From an uncultured Subdoligranulum sp. (GTDB taxonomy: Bacteria; Bacillota; Clostridia; Oscillospirales; Ruminococcaceae), in contig UQZO01000003.1 of the NCBI GenBank assembly GCA_900545545.1, positions 137,342-201,341 of the forward strand: DNA of 64,000 nucleotides. The letters run 5' to 3'. The notes beneath the pieces were generated by a model. It had not been told where the DNA came from. It made no database searches and saw only the letters and a list, made by a program, of their open reading frames with translations. Below, piece by piece: positions 16,063 to 25,211 of the stretch. Position 1 is the stretch's first letter; every line of letters starts with the position of its first letter. The translations under genes and the position numbers were made by a program.

Positions 16063-19000
16063 ATGCCCACCTACAAGGATATAAGAACCCTTGCCCGGTC
16101 ACTGGTCGGGCAAGTTACCGAAAGCGGCGAATCGTGGAAGGCTTTTCTGGATTCCGCCGCCTATACCTATAATTACGCCTTCCCGAACCAACTTCTGATT
16201 TTCAGCCAGAGGCCGGATGCCACCGCTGTGGCCAGTATCGACTACTGGAATAACAAGGCGCTGCGCTGGGTCAACCGAGGCAGTCACGGCATTGCCCTGT
16301 TGGACAGTCATTCAAACCGGGGAAAACTCCGCTATGTGTTTGACATAGCAGATACCCACGGACGAGAGTATGTGCCGCAGGCAATGCCCTGGATGGTAGA
16401 CAATACAAATCGGCAGAGAGTTTGGGAAGCACTCAAACAAACCGCCGATGCAGATACCGTCCAGAATGCGATTGCCCTGCGTGCTGCAACCCAAGCTGCC
16501 GAACATCGCACACAGATTTCCCGGCTGTTGGAAAGCACCATATCCGGCAGCACGCTGGAGTGGAGGCGCAGAGAGGAACAGCAAAAAATGCTGGAAAAGC
16601 TGGTGGCCCAGAGTGCGGCATACATGATGGCCAAGCGATGCGGCATCGACACGGCATTGCTGGAAACGGATACTTTTGCCACAGTTTCCGAATTCGATAC
16701 CGACGCTATTGCGGTAGCGCTGGGGTCGTTGACTTCACAGGTAAGCCGACCTATGCTGCAAAGCCTCGGCAGTCTTGTCCGCCAGATCGACAGCGTTGCA
16801 TTGTCTGCCCCGGAAGCGCATAATCAAACCGAAGAAACAAAAAAGGAGGCATCCCGTGATGGAGTACACCCAAGTGAACGGGTATCTGATCCCGAATCTG
16901 ACACTGAGCGAACAACCGGCACAGTCGATTGGCAAGTACGGCGAGATCCGCAGGGAGTTCCTGCGGGAGAACACGCCGGTGACCTTCGACCTGATGCTGA
17001 TGGAGGGGACGCTGTACCCCCATCTGCTGGAAGTGGACAAGAGCGCAAGGGAGCAGATCAACCAGACCATGCAGCAGCTGATTCGGCAGACACCGATGCC
17101 CAACCGGAAAACCGACCCGCTGGGCTGGGCGCAGCAGATGAACCTGCTGAAAGCACAGGCCGAGGAAATGGTGATGCCGATGCTGTACGCTCTGTAAACG
17201 AAAATACCCAAGAACCGGAAGCGGAGAGTGATGAAACACTCCCCGCTTTTTTTGTGTCCGAAGAACAGGCCGAGGAGATGGGGCTGCCCGACGAGGAACA
17301 GCAATCCCGGCAGGTTGAGCAGGCAGCAGTCACCGACAATGTGCAGCCGCTGGCCCCACCGGTGGTTGATCGCACCGGCGAAAAAATCACAGACGAGGAG
17401 ATCACCCGGGCACTTTGCGACGGCAGCGGCTTTGAAAATGGCAAGCTGCGGATACAGTATTATTTCTCCCAGCCGGTTTTGCCGACGATGGACGAAACTG
17501 TTCACTGGCTGAAAAAGGAATATGGCATCGGCGGCAGGTCGTGGGAACTTGCCGACGGTTCCCAGGGCTGGCTTGACTACAACAGCAAAGGCTTTGAAAT
17601 CCAATGTACCACCAATGATGGCCGGGTGAACCGCCCACTGACATGGCGTGAAGTTTCCAGCCGATTGCAGTTGCTGGTCCAGAGCAACCGTTATTTGACA
17701 GCCGAGGAGTACTCCGAGTATGAAGCATGGCTATCGGCCCGACAAGCTGAGCAGGCACAAAAAGCTGCGGATTTGGAACAGGCCAAGGACATCATTCGGG
17801 AATACTGTTCCGAGAATGATTTTGAACCGCCGGAGTTTGATGATCTTTCCTATATCAATCTGGTTTTCTCCACCGATGGTGAGGGTGACCACGAAATCAA
17901 CATCTACGCTGACCTTGTACATCACAAGCTGGTTTACGAGGTGGATGATAAGCATCTGCTTACATCGCAGTATGCCACCACAGCAGAACTGATTGCCCAT
18001 GAACTGAGTGGCATGAGCTATGACAGCCTTCTTGACACTGCCGAGGAAGAATTCAGTAAACAGCAAGCTGAACTGGCTGCCCAGGTCACCCCCATAAAGC
18101 GCCCCTGTGCGCCGGGGGATGTGGTGTATCTGGAAAATGGCAAGCCCTATGTAGTGCAGGATATTGGCGAAACCGATATTCTGGTGCAGGACCAGGACTT
18201 TCCGCTGTTCAGCCGAACCATTGACCGGGAGAATTTTTCCCGGCTGCTTGGACGGGATGACCGGAATGTAGACCTGCAGGTGCTGCCACTGCCGGACGCA
18301 GTTCAGGAACAGCCTCAGCCGGAAGAAAGCACAGCGGCAGAGCAGCCGGAGCCGGAATCTCAGGAAGAAAGCGAGGATTCCCCCTTTGTAGAGCAGGTCA
18401 TGGCAGATGCCAAAGCCCTCTCGGAACCTTATGAGTACCAGCCCATCAACTATGTCGCACCGTATCGTCCTCCCGTTCCCGGCACTCCCAAGGAGAAGTT
18501 TGCCGCCAATATGGAAGCCATCCGCACCCTCAAAAAGGTGGAGCAGCGTGTAGCCCGGGGCATGGCACCGGCCAACGAGGATGAACAGAAGATCTTGGCT
18601 CAGTACAGCGGCTGGGGCGGACTTGCGGATGCTTTTGACCCCAACAAATCCAGCTGGTCCCAGGAGTACCGCGATTTGAAAGCTATTCTCACCGAAAGTG
18701 AGTATCTGGCTGCACGGAGCAGCACCCTTACGGCCTACTTCACGCCGCCCGAAGTCATCCATACCATGTACCGGGCGCTGGAGCGGATGGGGGTGCGTGG
18801 CGGCAACATTCTGGAGCCCAGCATGGGCACCGGTGCCTTTTTTGCCCACAAACCCAGCAGCTTTGACCTGCACAGCGCCAAGTTGTACGGCGTTGAACTG
18901 GATGAACTGACCGGGCGCATCGCCCGTCAGCTTTACCAGAAAGCACGAATCCAAATCACCGGCTTTGAAAAAGCGGACCTGCCGGATAGTTTTTTCGATT

Positions 19001-22000
19001 GCGCCGTGGGTAATGTGCCTTTTGGTGATTTCTCGGTGAGTGATCGGGCCTATGACAAACTCCATTTCAGAATCCATGATTACTTTTTGGCCAAGACCAT
19101 CGACAAGGTGCGCACCGGCGGCATCATTGCCATGATCACCACCAGCGGCACGATGGACAAGAAAAGTGATACCGTGCGGAAGTACATCGCTGCCCGCTGC
19201 GACCTGATCGGAGCGGTTCGTCTGCCCAACACCACGTTCAAACAGAACGCCGGAACCGAAGCTGTGGCGGACATTCTTTTCCTGCAAAAACGGGATCGGC
19301 TGGTAGAGCGGGACGAGGCATGGCTTCACATCGGTCAGACCGAGGACGGCATCCCCATCAACCAATATTTTGTAGAGCACCCGGAGATGGTATGCGGCAC
19401 CATCAAGATGGTCAGCGGCCCCTATGGACCTACCCCTACCTGTGAGCCCAGCAGCGAAGGTACGCTGGAGGAACAGTTGGACCGAGCCATGTCCCATCTT
19501 TCTGCCACCCTGACCAAACCGGAAATTGTTATCGAGGCAGCGGAAGAACAGGACGCTGATGTGATTGAGGCAGACCCGGATGTTCGGAATTTCAGTTATG
19601 CCCTGAAAGACGGCAAAATCTATTTCCGCACCAACTCTGTGATGAAGGAAATGCGGCTGGGTGCAACTGCCGACAATCGGGTGCGCCAGCTGATTGCCCT
19701 TCGGGATACTGTGCGGGAGCTGCTGCAGGCCCAGTTGGACGATCTGCCCGATGCAGAAATCCATCGCCTGCAGACCCAGCTGAAACAGCAATATGACACC
19801 TATACCCAAGCACACGGTCTGATCAACAGTCGTGGTTCGGCGCTGGCCTTTCAGGATGACAGCAGCTATTACCTGTTGTGTTCGCTGGAAGATGTGGACG
19901 AAAACGGCAAGCTGAAAGGGCTTTCGGACATGTTCACCAAGCGGACTATCCGCAGCGCAAAACCGGCGGACCGTGCGGACACGGCCAGTGATGCGCTGGC
20001 CCTGTCCATTGGTGAAAAAGCCTGTGTGGATATGCCCTACATGATGCAGTTGACCGGCAAAACCGAGGAAGAAATCGTGACGGAACTGAACGGTGTGATC
20101 TTTGAGGACCCGCTGGAAAAGAGCCCCGATGGCGGCCCGGTGTATCGGACGGCAGACGAATACCTCTCCGGCAATGTTCGGAAGAAACTGGAGATCGCCC
20201 GCCTTGCCGCAGCCAAGGATTCCCGCTTCCGGGTCCATGTGGATGCGTTGCAGCAGGTACAGCCTAAAGATCTGGATGCAAGCGAAATTTCGGTGCGCCT
20301 GGGGGCCACCTGGATTGATCCGGCCATTATCAAACAGTTTGCCGATGAACTTGTGGATGCCCCGATGGTTTCCCGGCGTATGGTGGATGTGCATTACACC
20401 CCCTACACTGGACTATGGAACATTTCTGGAAAAAGCATTACCGGCGGAAATATCAAAGCAAGCGTCACCTACGGCACAAACCGGGCAAACTTCTACCACA
20501 TTCTGGAAGAATCTTTGAATCTCCGTGCCATTCGTATCTTTGATACGGTCCGTGACCCGGACGGCACAGAACGACGTGTTCTAAATCCGCAGGAGACCCA
20601 GGCGGCCCAGGGAAAACAACAGCAGATCGAAGATGCTTTCAAAGAGTGGATCTGGAAAGACCAGAACCGGCGGCAAGCATTGGTTAAACTCTACAACGAA
20701 AAATTCAACAGCACCCGCCCCCGAGAGTATGACGGCAGCCACATTCAGTTTCATGGTATGAATCCCGAAATCACTTTGCGCCCTCACCAGCGCAACGCCA
20801 TCGCCCATATCCTGTATGGCCACAACACCCTGCTGGGCCATGTGGTAGGTGCAGGCAAAACGTATGAGATGGTGGCTGCAGCCATGGAAAAGAAACGCCT
20901 CGGCCTTTGCAGCAAGACACTGATCTGCGTGCCCAATCACCTTACAGAGCAAATGGCATCCGAAGCGCTGCAACTGTATCCCAACGCCAATATCCTGGTG
21001 GCCAAGCGCACCGATTTTGAAAAGGCCAACCGAAAGAAATTCTGCGGGCGGATTGCCACCGGCAATTACGACATCATTGTGATCGGGCACTCGCAGTTCG
21101 AGCGGATTCCCCTTTCGACGGAACGGCAGGCGCTCTATCTTCAAAAGCAGATCGACGAGGTCATCGAACAGACCGCCATGCTCAAGCGGGAACACGCCGA
21201 GAACTTCACCGTCAAACAGATGGAGCGGACCCGGAAACAGCTGGAAAAGCGGCTGGAAAAACTCAATAATACCGAACGAAAGGACGATGTTGTCACCTTC
21301 GAGGAACTGGGTGTGGATTCTCTCATGGTGGATGAAGCCCATATGTTCAAAAACCTCATGTGCGTTTCCAAGATGAGGAATGTGGCGGGCATCAGCCAGA
21401 CCGAGAGCCAGCGGGCCAGCGACCTGCTGATGAAAACCATGTATCTGGATGAAATCACCGGCGGGCGAGGCGTGACTTTTGCCACCGGCACACCGTTGTC
21501 CAACAGCATGACAGAGCTGTACACCATGCAGCGGTATCTGCAGCGGCACACTTTGGAGGTCAACGGGCTGGCAAACTTTGATGCCTGGGCTTCGACCTTT
21601 GGCGAGACCGTGACAGCCATTGAACTGGCCCCCGAAGGCACCGGGTATCGGGTCAAGACCCGCTTTGCCAAGTTCTACAATTTACCGGAGCTTATGGCCA
21701 TGTTCAAGGAGTGCGCCGACATTCAGACGGCGGATATGCTCAAACTTCCGGTGCCGGAGCTGGAGGGCGGAAAGCCCATCAATGTACAGCTGCAGCCCAG
21801 CAGCATCCAGCGAGTAATGGTGGCAGACCTGGGAAAACGAGCGGACATTGTGCGCAATGGTTCGGTAGACCCCAAAGAAGATAATATGTTAAAAATCACG
21901 AACGACGGCAGAAAGTTGGCCCTGGATCAGCGCTTAATTGACCCGGACCTGCCTGATGACCCCAACAGCAAAGTAAATGCCTGTGTGGACAGGGTCTTTG

Positions 22001-23268
22001 AAATTTGGGAAAGGACGAAAGCCAATCGCTCCACCCAACTGATTTTCTGCGATCTATCCACGCCTAAAGCGGGCGTTTTCAATGTGTACGATGATATTAG
22101 GGATAAGTTGGTGACACGCGGCATCCCCAAGGAAGAAATTCAGTTTATTCATGATGCCAACACCGAGGCCCGCAAAGCGGACCTTTTCGCCAAGGTGCGC
22201 AGCGGCACGGTGCGGGTTCTCATGGGCAGCACTGCCAAGATGGGTGCAGGCACCAACGTACAGCGAAAACTGATTGCTCTGCACCATCTGGATGTGCCGT
22301 GGCGGCCCTCCGACATCGAACAGCGAGAGGGCCGCATGGTGCGCCAGGGCAACGAGAACAAGGAAGTGGCAATCTACCGCTATGTTACAGAGGCCACCTT
22401 CGATGCCTACTCCTGGCAGCTCATCGAAAATAAACAGCGTTTCATTGGGCAGGTGATGACCAGCAAAAGCCCGGCCCGGTCCTGTGATGACATGGATGAG
22501 GCGGCGCTGTCCTATGCGGAGGTCAAGGCCCTGGCCGCTGGAAATCCGGCCATTAAGGAAAAGATGGATCTGGACATTCAGGTGACCCGGCTGCGCACGC
22601 TGAAAGCACAGTACACCAGCCAGCACTACCGTCTGGAGGATGATGTAGCCATCAAGTTTCCTACCGAAATTCAGAAAACAAAAGGGGTGATTGCAAACTG
22701 TTCAGCTGATGCAAATACTGTTGAACAAAACACGCATCTGGACAGTGAGGGCAAGGATGCCTTCAGCATCTGTCTGATGGATACGACCTATGACAAACGT
22801 GAAGATGCCGGACGTGCCCTATTGGGCCTGATTGGCGCAGCCATGTCCAGTGAAAAGCCGGTACCCATCGGCAGCTATAAAGGATTGAACGTGCAGGCCA
22901 TCTTCCTGCCGTTGGGGCAGGAATTTCATGCCCAGCTTGTGGGGGCTGGCGTCTATGACGTGCCCCTCGGAGCCGACGCCTCGGGTAATATCACCCGTAT
23001 TACCAACGCTGCCGCCGGTATCACGAAGCGCCGTGACGAAGCCACTAACAAATTGGCGCAGTTGGAAAAGCAGCTGCAAAACGCAAAAGATGAATTGCAG
23101 CAGCCGTTTCAGCAGGAGCAAGAACTGGCTGAAAAGAGCAGGCGTTTGGCAGAACTCGATGCACTTTTGAAGATGGACGAGAAGGACCGTGTTGTGGATG
23201 CCGTCCCCGATGAGGAAAGTCAAGTATCCGTGCGTTCGGTTCGTCAGCGTTGCGGTATAGAGAGGTAG
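16063..23268 (+). CDS. Giant polyvalent protein: ArdC-like, N6-adenine methylase and SNF2 helicase
   Basis: The 2401-residue protein joins several activities. Residues 1-130 resemble the ArdC ssDNA-binding domain (YTYNYAFPNQLLIFSQRP, WVNRGSHGIALL). Residues about 250-400 are a low-complexity linker, in part encoded by DNA that also encodes tnpV in another frame. Near residue 917 is the methylase motif ILEPSMGTGAFF, and near 984 a motif IV variant NVPFG, where NPPF/Y is usual. The helicase part has VVGAGKTYEM (GAGKT at about 1596), VDEAHMFKN (about 1756), FATGTPLSNS and REGRMVRQGN (about 2090). It probably protects incoming element DNA from restriction and remodels DNA during transfer. Such proteins are typical of gut Clostridia elements. 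Whether the NVPF variant is active is unknown. Confidence 0.93.
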   Translation: MPTYKDIRTLARSLVGQVTESGESWKAFLDSAAYTYNYAFPNQLLIFSQRPDATAVASIDYWNNKALRWVNRGSHGIALLDSHSNRGKLRYVFDIADTHGREYVPQAMPWMVDNTNRQRVWEALKQTADADTVQNAIALRAATQAAEHRTQISRLLESTISGSTLEWRRREEQQKMLEKLVAQSAAYMMAKRCGIDTALLETDTFATVSEFDTDAIAVALGSLTSQVSRPMLQSLGSLVRQIDSVALSAPEAHNQTEETKKEASRDGVHPSERVSDPESDTERTTGTVDWQVRRDPQGVPAGEHAGDLRPDADGGDAVPPSAGSGQERKGADQPDHAAADSADTDAQPENRPAGLGAADEPAESTGRGNGDADAVRSVNENTQEPEAESDETLPAFFVSEEQAEEMGLPDEEQQSRQVEQAAVTDNVQPLAPPVVDRTGEKITDEEITRALCDGSGFENGKLRIQYYFSQPVLPTMDETVHWLKKEYGIGGRSWELADGSQGWLDYNSKGFEIQCTTNDGRVNRPLTWREVSSRLQLLVQSNRYLTAEEYSEYEAWLSARQAEQAQKAADLEQAKDIIREYCSENDFEPPEFDDLSYINLVFSTDGEGDHEINIYADLVHHKLVYEVDDKHLLTSQYATTAELIAHELSGMSYDSLLDTAEEEFSKQQAELAAQVTPIKRPCAPGDVVYLENGKPYVVQDIGETDILVQDQDFPLFSRTIDRENFSRLLGRDDRNVDLQVLPLPDAVQEQPQPEESTAAEQPEPESQEESEDSPFVEQVMADAKALSEPYEYQPINYVAPYRPPVPGTPKEKFAANMEAIRTLKKVEQRVARGMAPANEDEQKILAQYSGWGGLADAFDPNKSSWSQEYRDLKAILTESEYLAARSSTLTAYFTPPEVIHTMYRALERMGVRGGNILEPSMGTGAFFAHKPSSFDLHSAKLYGVELDELTGRIARQLYQKARIQITGFEKADLPDSFFDCAVGNVPFGDFSVSDRAYDKLHFRIHDYFLAKTIDKVRTGGIIAMITTSGTMDKKSDTVRKYIAARCDLIGAVRLPNTTFKQNAGTEAVADILFLQKRDRLVERDEAWLHIGQTEDGIPINQYFVEHPEMVCGTIKMVSGPYGPTPTCEPSSEGTLEEQLDRAMSHLSATLTKPEIVIEAAEEQDADVIEADPDVRNFSYALKDGKIYFRTNSVMKEMRLGATADNRVRQLIALRDTVRELLQAQLDDLPDAEIHRLQTQLKQQYDTYTQAHGLINSRGSALAFQDDSSYYLLCSLEDVDENGKLKGLSDMFTKRTIRSAKPADRADTASDALALSIGEKACVDMPYMMQLTGKTEEEIVTELNGVIFEDPLEKSPDGGPVYRTADEYLSGNVRKKLEIARLAAAKDSRFRVHVDALQQVQPKDLDASEISVRLGATWIDPAIIKQFADELVDAPMVSRRMVDVHYTPYTGLWNISGKSITGGNIKASVTYGTNRANFYHILEESLNLRAIRIFDTVRDPDGTERRVLNPQETQAAQGKQQQIEDAFKEWIWKDQNRRQALVKLYNEKFNSTRPREYDGSHIQFHGMNPEITLRPHQRNAIAHILYGHNTLLGHVVGAGKTYEMVAAAMEKKRLGLCSKTLICVPNHLTEQMASEALQLYPNANILVAKRTDFEKANRKKFCGRIATGNYDIIVIGHSQFERIPLSTERQALYLQKQIDEVIEQTAMLKREHAENFTVKQMERTRKQLEKRLEKLNNTERKDDVVTFEELGVDSLMVDEAHMFKNLMCVSKMRNVAGISQTESQRASDLLMKTMYLDEITGGRGVTFATGTPLSNSMTELYTMQRYLQRHTLEVNGLANFDAWASTFGETVTAIELAPEGTGYRVKTRFAKFYNLPELMAMFKECADIQTADMLKLPVPELEGGKPINVQLQPSSIQRVMVADLGKRADIVRNGSVDPKEDNMLKITNDGRKLALDQRLIDPDLPDDPNSKVNACVDRVFEIWERTKANRSTQLIFCDLSTPKAGVFNVYDDIRDKLVTRGIPKEEIQFIHDANTEARKADLFAKVRSGTVRVLMGSTAKMGAGTNVQRKLIALHHLDVPWRPSDIEQREGRMVRQGNENKEVAIYRYVTEATFDAYSWQLIENKQRFIGQVMTSKSPARSCDDMDEAALSYAEVKALAAGNPAIKEKMDLDIQVTRLRTLKAQYTSQHYRLEDDVAIKFPTEIQKTKGVIANCSADANTVEQNTHLDSEGKDAFSICLMDTTYDKREDAGRALLGLIGAAMSSEKPVPIGSYKGLNVQAIFLPLGQEFHAQLVGAGVYDVPLGADASGNITRITNAAAGITKRRDEATNKLAQLEKQLQNAKDELQQPFQQEQELAEKSRRLAELDALLKMDEKDRVVDAVPDEESQVSVRSVRQRCGIER
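16859..17197 (+). CDS. tnpV: TnpV-family protein nested in the giant gene
   Basis: In the +1 frame relative to the giant gene, an ATG at 16859 preceded by AAAAGGAGG (9 bases away) opens a 112-residue frame. It starts MEYTQVNGYLIPNLTLSEQ and contains SIGKYGEIRREFLREN, LYPHLLEVDKSARE and LGWAQQMNLLKAQAEEM. This matches my memory of TnpV proteins from Tn4451-like elements (a Tyr-Ile-Pro-x-Leu start, then IGKYG and LxPHL motifs). Function is unknown. The encoded sequence looks like a folded protein, whereas the giant frame here reads as a Gly/Asp/Arg/Pro-rich linker, so the nested frame is probably the selected one. A terminator follows its stop. Confidence 0.8.
   Translation: MEYTQVNGYLIPNLTLSEQPAQSIGKYGEIRREFLRENTPVTFDLMLMEGTLYPHLLEVDKSAREQINQTMQQLIRQTPMPNRKTDPLGWAQQMNLLKAQAEEMVMPMLYAL
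17219..17253 (+). terminator. Intrinsic terminator after tnpV, inside the giant gene
   Basis: AAGCGG-A-GAGTG (17219-17230) pairs with CACTC-C-CCGCTT (17237-17248) around an ATGAAA loop, and the T run extends to 17253. It follows the tnpV stop by 21 bases but lies in the open frame of the giant gene. Confidence 0.75.
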
Positions 23269-23340
23269 GTTATATGATACATATACGCAAAACAATTCGA
23301 GGTCCCCCAGATGGGGCCACAGGAGGAGAGAAAATCAACC

Positions 23341-23616
23341 ATGATTCTGGATGCAATCTATGAGTTTTCGCTGGCAGAAATGGCCCCGCCCAGAACTGAC
23401 GAGTACGAAGAGGCACTTTCACGCTTTAGGCAAGCTGTGGATACGCTCAAGCAGGGTCTGACATCAGAACAAAAGGAGCAGCTGGAAGCTGTGCTGTCCA
23501 GTAAAAATGTCCTGTTCAGTCTGGAGGCTGCCGAACAGTTCAAACTTGCTTTCTCGGCAGGCATCCAGCTGGAACGAGAAACGAGAGAAGCATCTCAGAA
23601 ATTCGATTATGAATAA
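23341..23616 (+). CDS. Small conserved element protein (91 aa)
   Basis: MILDAIYEFSLAEMAPPRTD starts about 11 bases after AGGAGGAG. The 91-residue protein is mostly helical and acidic, with LSRFRQAVDTLKQGLTSEQK and a C-terminal amphipathic stretch. I do not recognise a function. It sits between the giant gene and the CAP lipoprotein in the same direction. Confidence 0.65.
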   Translation: MILDAIYEFSLAEMAPPRTDEYEEALSRFRQAVDTLKQGLTSEQKEQLEAVLSSKNVLFSLEAAEQFKLAFSAGIQLERETREASQKFDYE

Positions 23617-23627
23617 AGGAGAAACCC

Positions 23628-24350
23628 ATGAAAAAAGCACTTGTACTTATGCTCTCCCTGATCATGCTGACAGGGTGTGCCACTACCCGTACCGAACCGA
23701 CGGCGACGGCAACGCCCGAGTCTGCTATCACTGCAACCCCCGATACAGCAGCATCGGAGGAAACCACAACACCTGAATCTTCTGCGGTGGAAACGGCTGT
23801 ACCGGAATTGGAAAAAGAAACAGAGATGGCGGGTTCGCCCACTCCTTCCCCCGTTCCCACCGAATCGCCGGAGGCAGAGCAAATTGCAGTAATCAATCAG
23901 GAAACCTCCAGCGAAGCAGCGGCTGCCACCACTGTGGAGATGAGCTACGGCGTATTGCCCTTCGATCTGGCGGCAGGAACACAGGAATGGTGGGGCATCG
24001 ACAGCAGCGATGCCGCCTATTGGGCGGTGCAGGACAACATCAATGCCATGCGGGAAGCCGGTGGCCTGCCCGATCTGTCCATGGACAGCAGCCTGAGTGC
24101 TGCGGCAGATGCGCGGTGTGAGAGCTTTGTGGCCGGTGGTCCCTTTGACCACAGCGGCATGACCACCACCAGTGAGATCTGCGCCAGCGGTCCGCTGGAA
24201 TCTGCTTCTGCTGTCTGCACAGCCTGGCAGAATAGTCCCACCCACTATGCCAACATTATGAACGCCAGCTTTACCAGTATGGGGGTTGGCTGTTGGTTCT
24301 GTGATACAGACCAGGGCCGGTATACCTATTGGGTGGTCACCTTCAGCTGA
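23628..24350 (+). CDS. CAP-domain lipoprotein
   Basis: The 240-residue protein starts MKKALVLMLSLIMLTGCATT with a lipobox cysteine at residue 17, followed by a Thr/Pro/Glu-rich linker of about 90 residues. The C-terminal CAP/SCP-like domain has NINAMREAGGLPDLSMDSSL, AADARCESF, FDHSGMTT and TAWQNSPTHYANIMN, ending YTYWVVTFS. The conserved histidines of FDHSG and SPTHYANI match the family. It should be anchored outside the cell and may act at the donor-recipient interface; that role is inference from element context. Confidence 0.87.
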   Translation: MKKALVLMLSLIMLTGCATTRTEPTATATPESAITATPDTAASEETTTPESSAVETAVPELEKETEMAGSPTPSPVPTESPEAEQIAVINQETSSEAAAATTVEMSYGVLPFDLAAGTQEWWGIDSSDAAYWAVQDNINAMREAGGLPDLSMDSSLSAAADARCESFVAGGPFDHSGMTTTSEICASGPLESASAVCTAWQNSPTHYANIMNASFTSMGVGCWFCDTDQGRYTYWVVTFS

Positions 24351-24366
24351 AAGAATATCGAGAAGA

Positions 24367-24416
24367 AAAGCACCTGCCTTGTGCCGCATTTCAGCGACAT
24401 TCAGCAGGTGCTTTCT
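24367..24416 (+). terminator. Terminator between the CAP gene and the toxin gene
   Basis: AAAGCACCTGC (24367-24377) and GCAGGTGCTTT (24404-24414) pair perfectly across a 26-base loop. It lies between convergent genes and could serve both strands. Confidence 0.55.
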
Positions 24417-24445
24417 CATTCTGATCGGCTTTTTATCGGTTCGCT

Positions 24446-24754
24446 TTACCGAAAAAGCTCAGGGTAATTGCTGGACGCCCAGACAATACGCTCGATGACA
24501 ACCTGGGATTGGTCAATCCGGTAAATCACAATGTGGTTGTCATGAACCAACTTTCGGAATCCCAGGGCATTCAAGTAGGTGTCGGGGTGTTCCTCTCCCA
24601 TGCGCGGAAACAGGGATAGCTTTTCGATGTGGTCCTGTAATTCAGCGACGGCACGGAGCGCAGAATCCTCACCCACTTTCTCAAAGTGGTAATCGGATAT
24701 GTTCAACATATCCTGTAAGGCTTCTTCAGTATAAATAACGGAAAACTCAGCCAT
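24446..24754 (-). CDS. RelE/ParE-family toxin
   Basis: The 102-residue protein has the RelE/ParE fold pattern: FSVIYTEEALQDMLNISDYH at the start, LSLFPRMGEEHPD in the middle and the end strands FRKLVHDNHIVIYRIDQSQV and IERIVWASSNYPELF. RelE-type toxins cleave ribosome-bound mRNA, while ParE-type ones poison gyrase; the sequence alone does not decide. Its start overlaps the antitoxin stop by 8 bases, the usual order antitoxin-toxin. It is probably an addiction module that stabilises the element. Confidence 0.88.
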   Translation of the reverse strand: MAEFSVIYTEEALQDMLNISDYHFEKVGEDSALRAVAELQDHIEKLSLFPRMGEEHPDTYLNALGFRKLVHDNHIVIYRIDQSQVVIERIVWASSNYPELFR

Positions 24755-25058
24755 TTTTCTGCCTCTGCCTCTCGCCTAAATGCTGCTGGATTTTGGCTCG
24801 TACTTGATCGGGTGTATAGGTCGGCTTACCGGCCAAACGGTCCATCTCCGCCTCCAGTACCATTGCGCGATGTTCCAAAACGGCCTCCCGTCGGTCCAGT
24901 TCTTCTTCCCGCCGAGTAAAGGCGTTCAAATCCATCAGGACGGTATCGCCTTCGCCGTTGCGGGTGATATAGATGGGTTGGCCAGTGGAACGGGATCGCG
25001 CAGCCAATTCGTTGTATTCCGTGCGAAGCGCCGAAGCAGGTCGAATATCAATAGCCAT
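24747..25058 (-). CDS. Phd/YefM-type antitoxin
   Basis: The 103-residue protein begins MAIDIRPASALRTEYNELAA and continues GQPIYITRNGEGDTVLMDLN, the DNA-binding core of Phd/YefM antitoxins. A charged helical C-terminus (RREEELDRREAVLEHRAM onward) should wrap the toxin. It is longer than a minimal YefM. A promoter with consensus spacing lies just upstream and the pair is presumably autoregulated. Confidence 0.86.
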   Translation of the reverse strand: MAIDIRPASALRTEYNELAARSRSTGQPIYITRNGEGDTVLMDLNAFTRREEELDRREAVLEHRAMVLEAEMDRLAGKPTYTPDQVRAKIQQHLGERQRQKNG

Positions 25059-25082
25059 ACGCTAGGCCCCCTTTCTGTTTTT

Positions 25083-25111
25083 AGTATAACGCAACTAATA
25101 GCAAATTACAA
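25083..25111 (-). promoter_or_regulatory. Promoter of the toxin-antitoxin operon
   Basis: On the minus strand TTGTAA (25106-25111) and TATACT (25083-25088) are separated by 17 bases, 25 bases before the antitoxin start. Confidence 0.65.
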
Positions 25112-25166
25112 TTAAATTTTGAATTAATTTGCTTGAACAAATCCGATAATCACCATAGGTTCTAAG

Positions 25167-25193
25167 GCGTCTGCTTACGCAGGCGCTTTTTTT
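25167..25193 (+). terminator. Terminator-like hairpin just before the surface-protein ribosome site
   Basis: GCGTCTGC (25167-25174) pairs with GCAGGCGC (25179-25186) with one T-G pair, then seven Ts. The GGAGG of the next gene starts 7 bases later. Placement suits attenuation of the surface-protein gene. Confidence 0.7.
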
Positions 25194-25211
25194 ATTGCAG
25201 GAGGTTTTTAT

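Noticed and set aside
17731..20394. An 887-codon antisense frame in the giant methylase/helicase gene
   Set aside because: The sense strand carries clear methylase and helicase motifs; the antisense has none.
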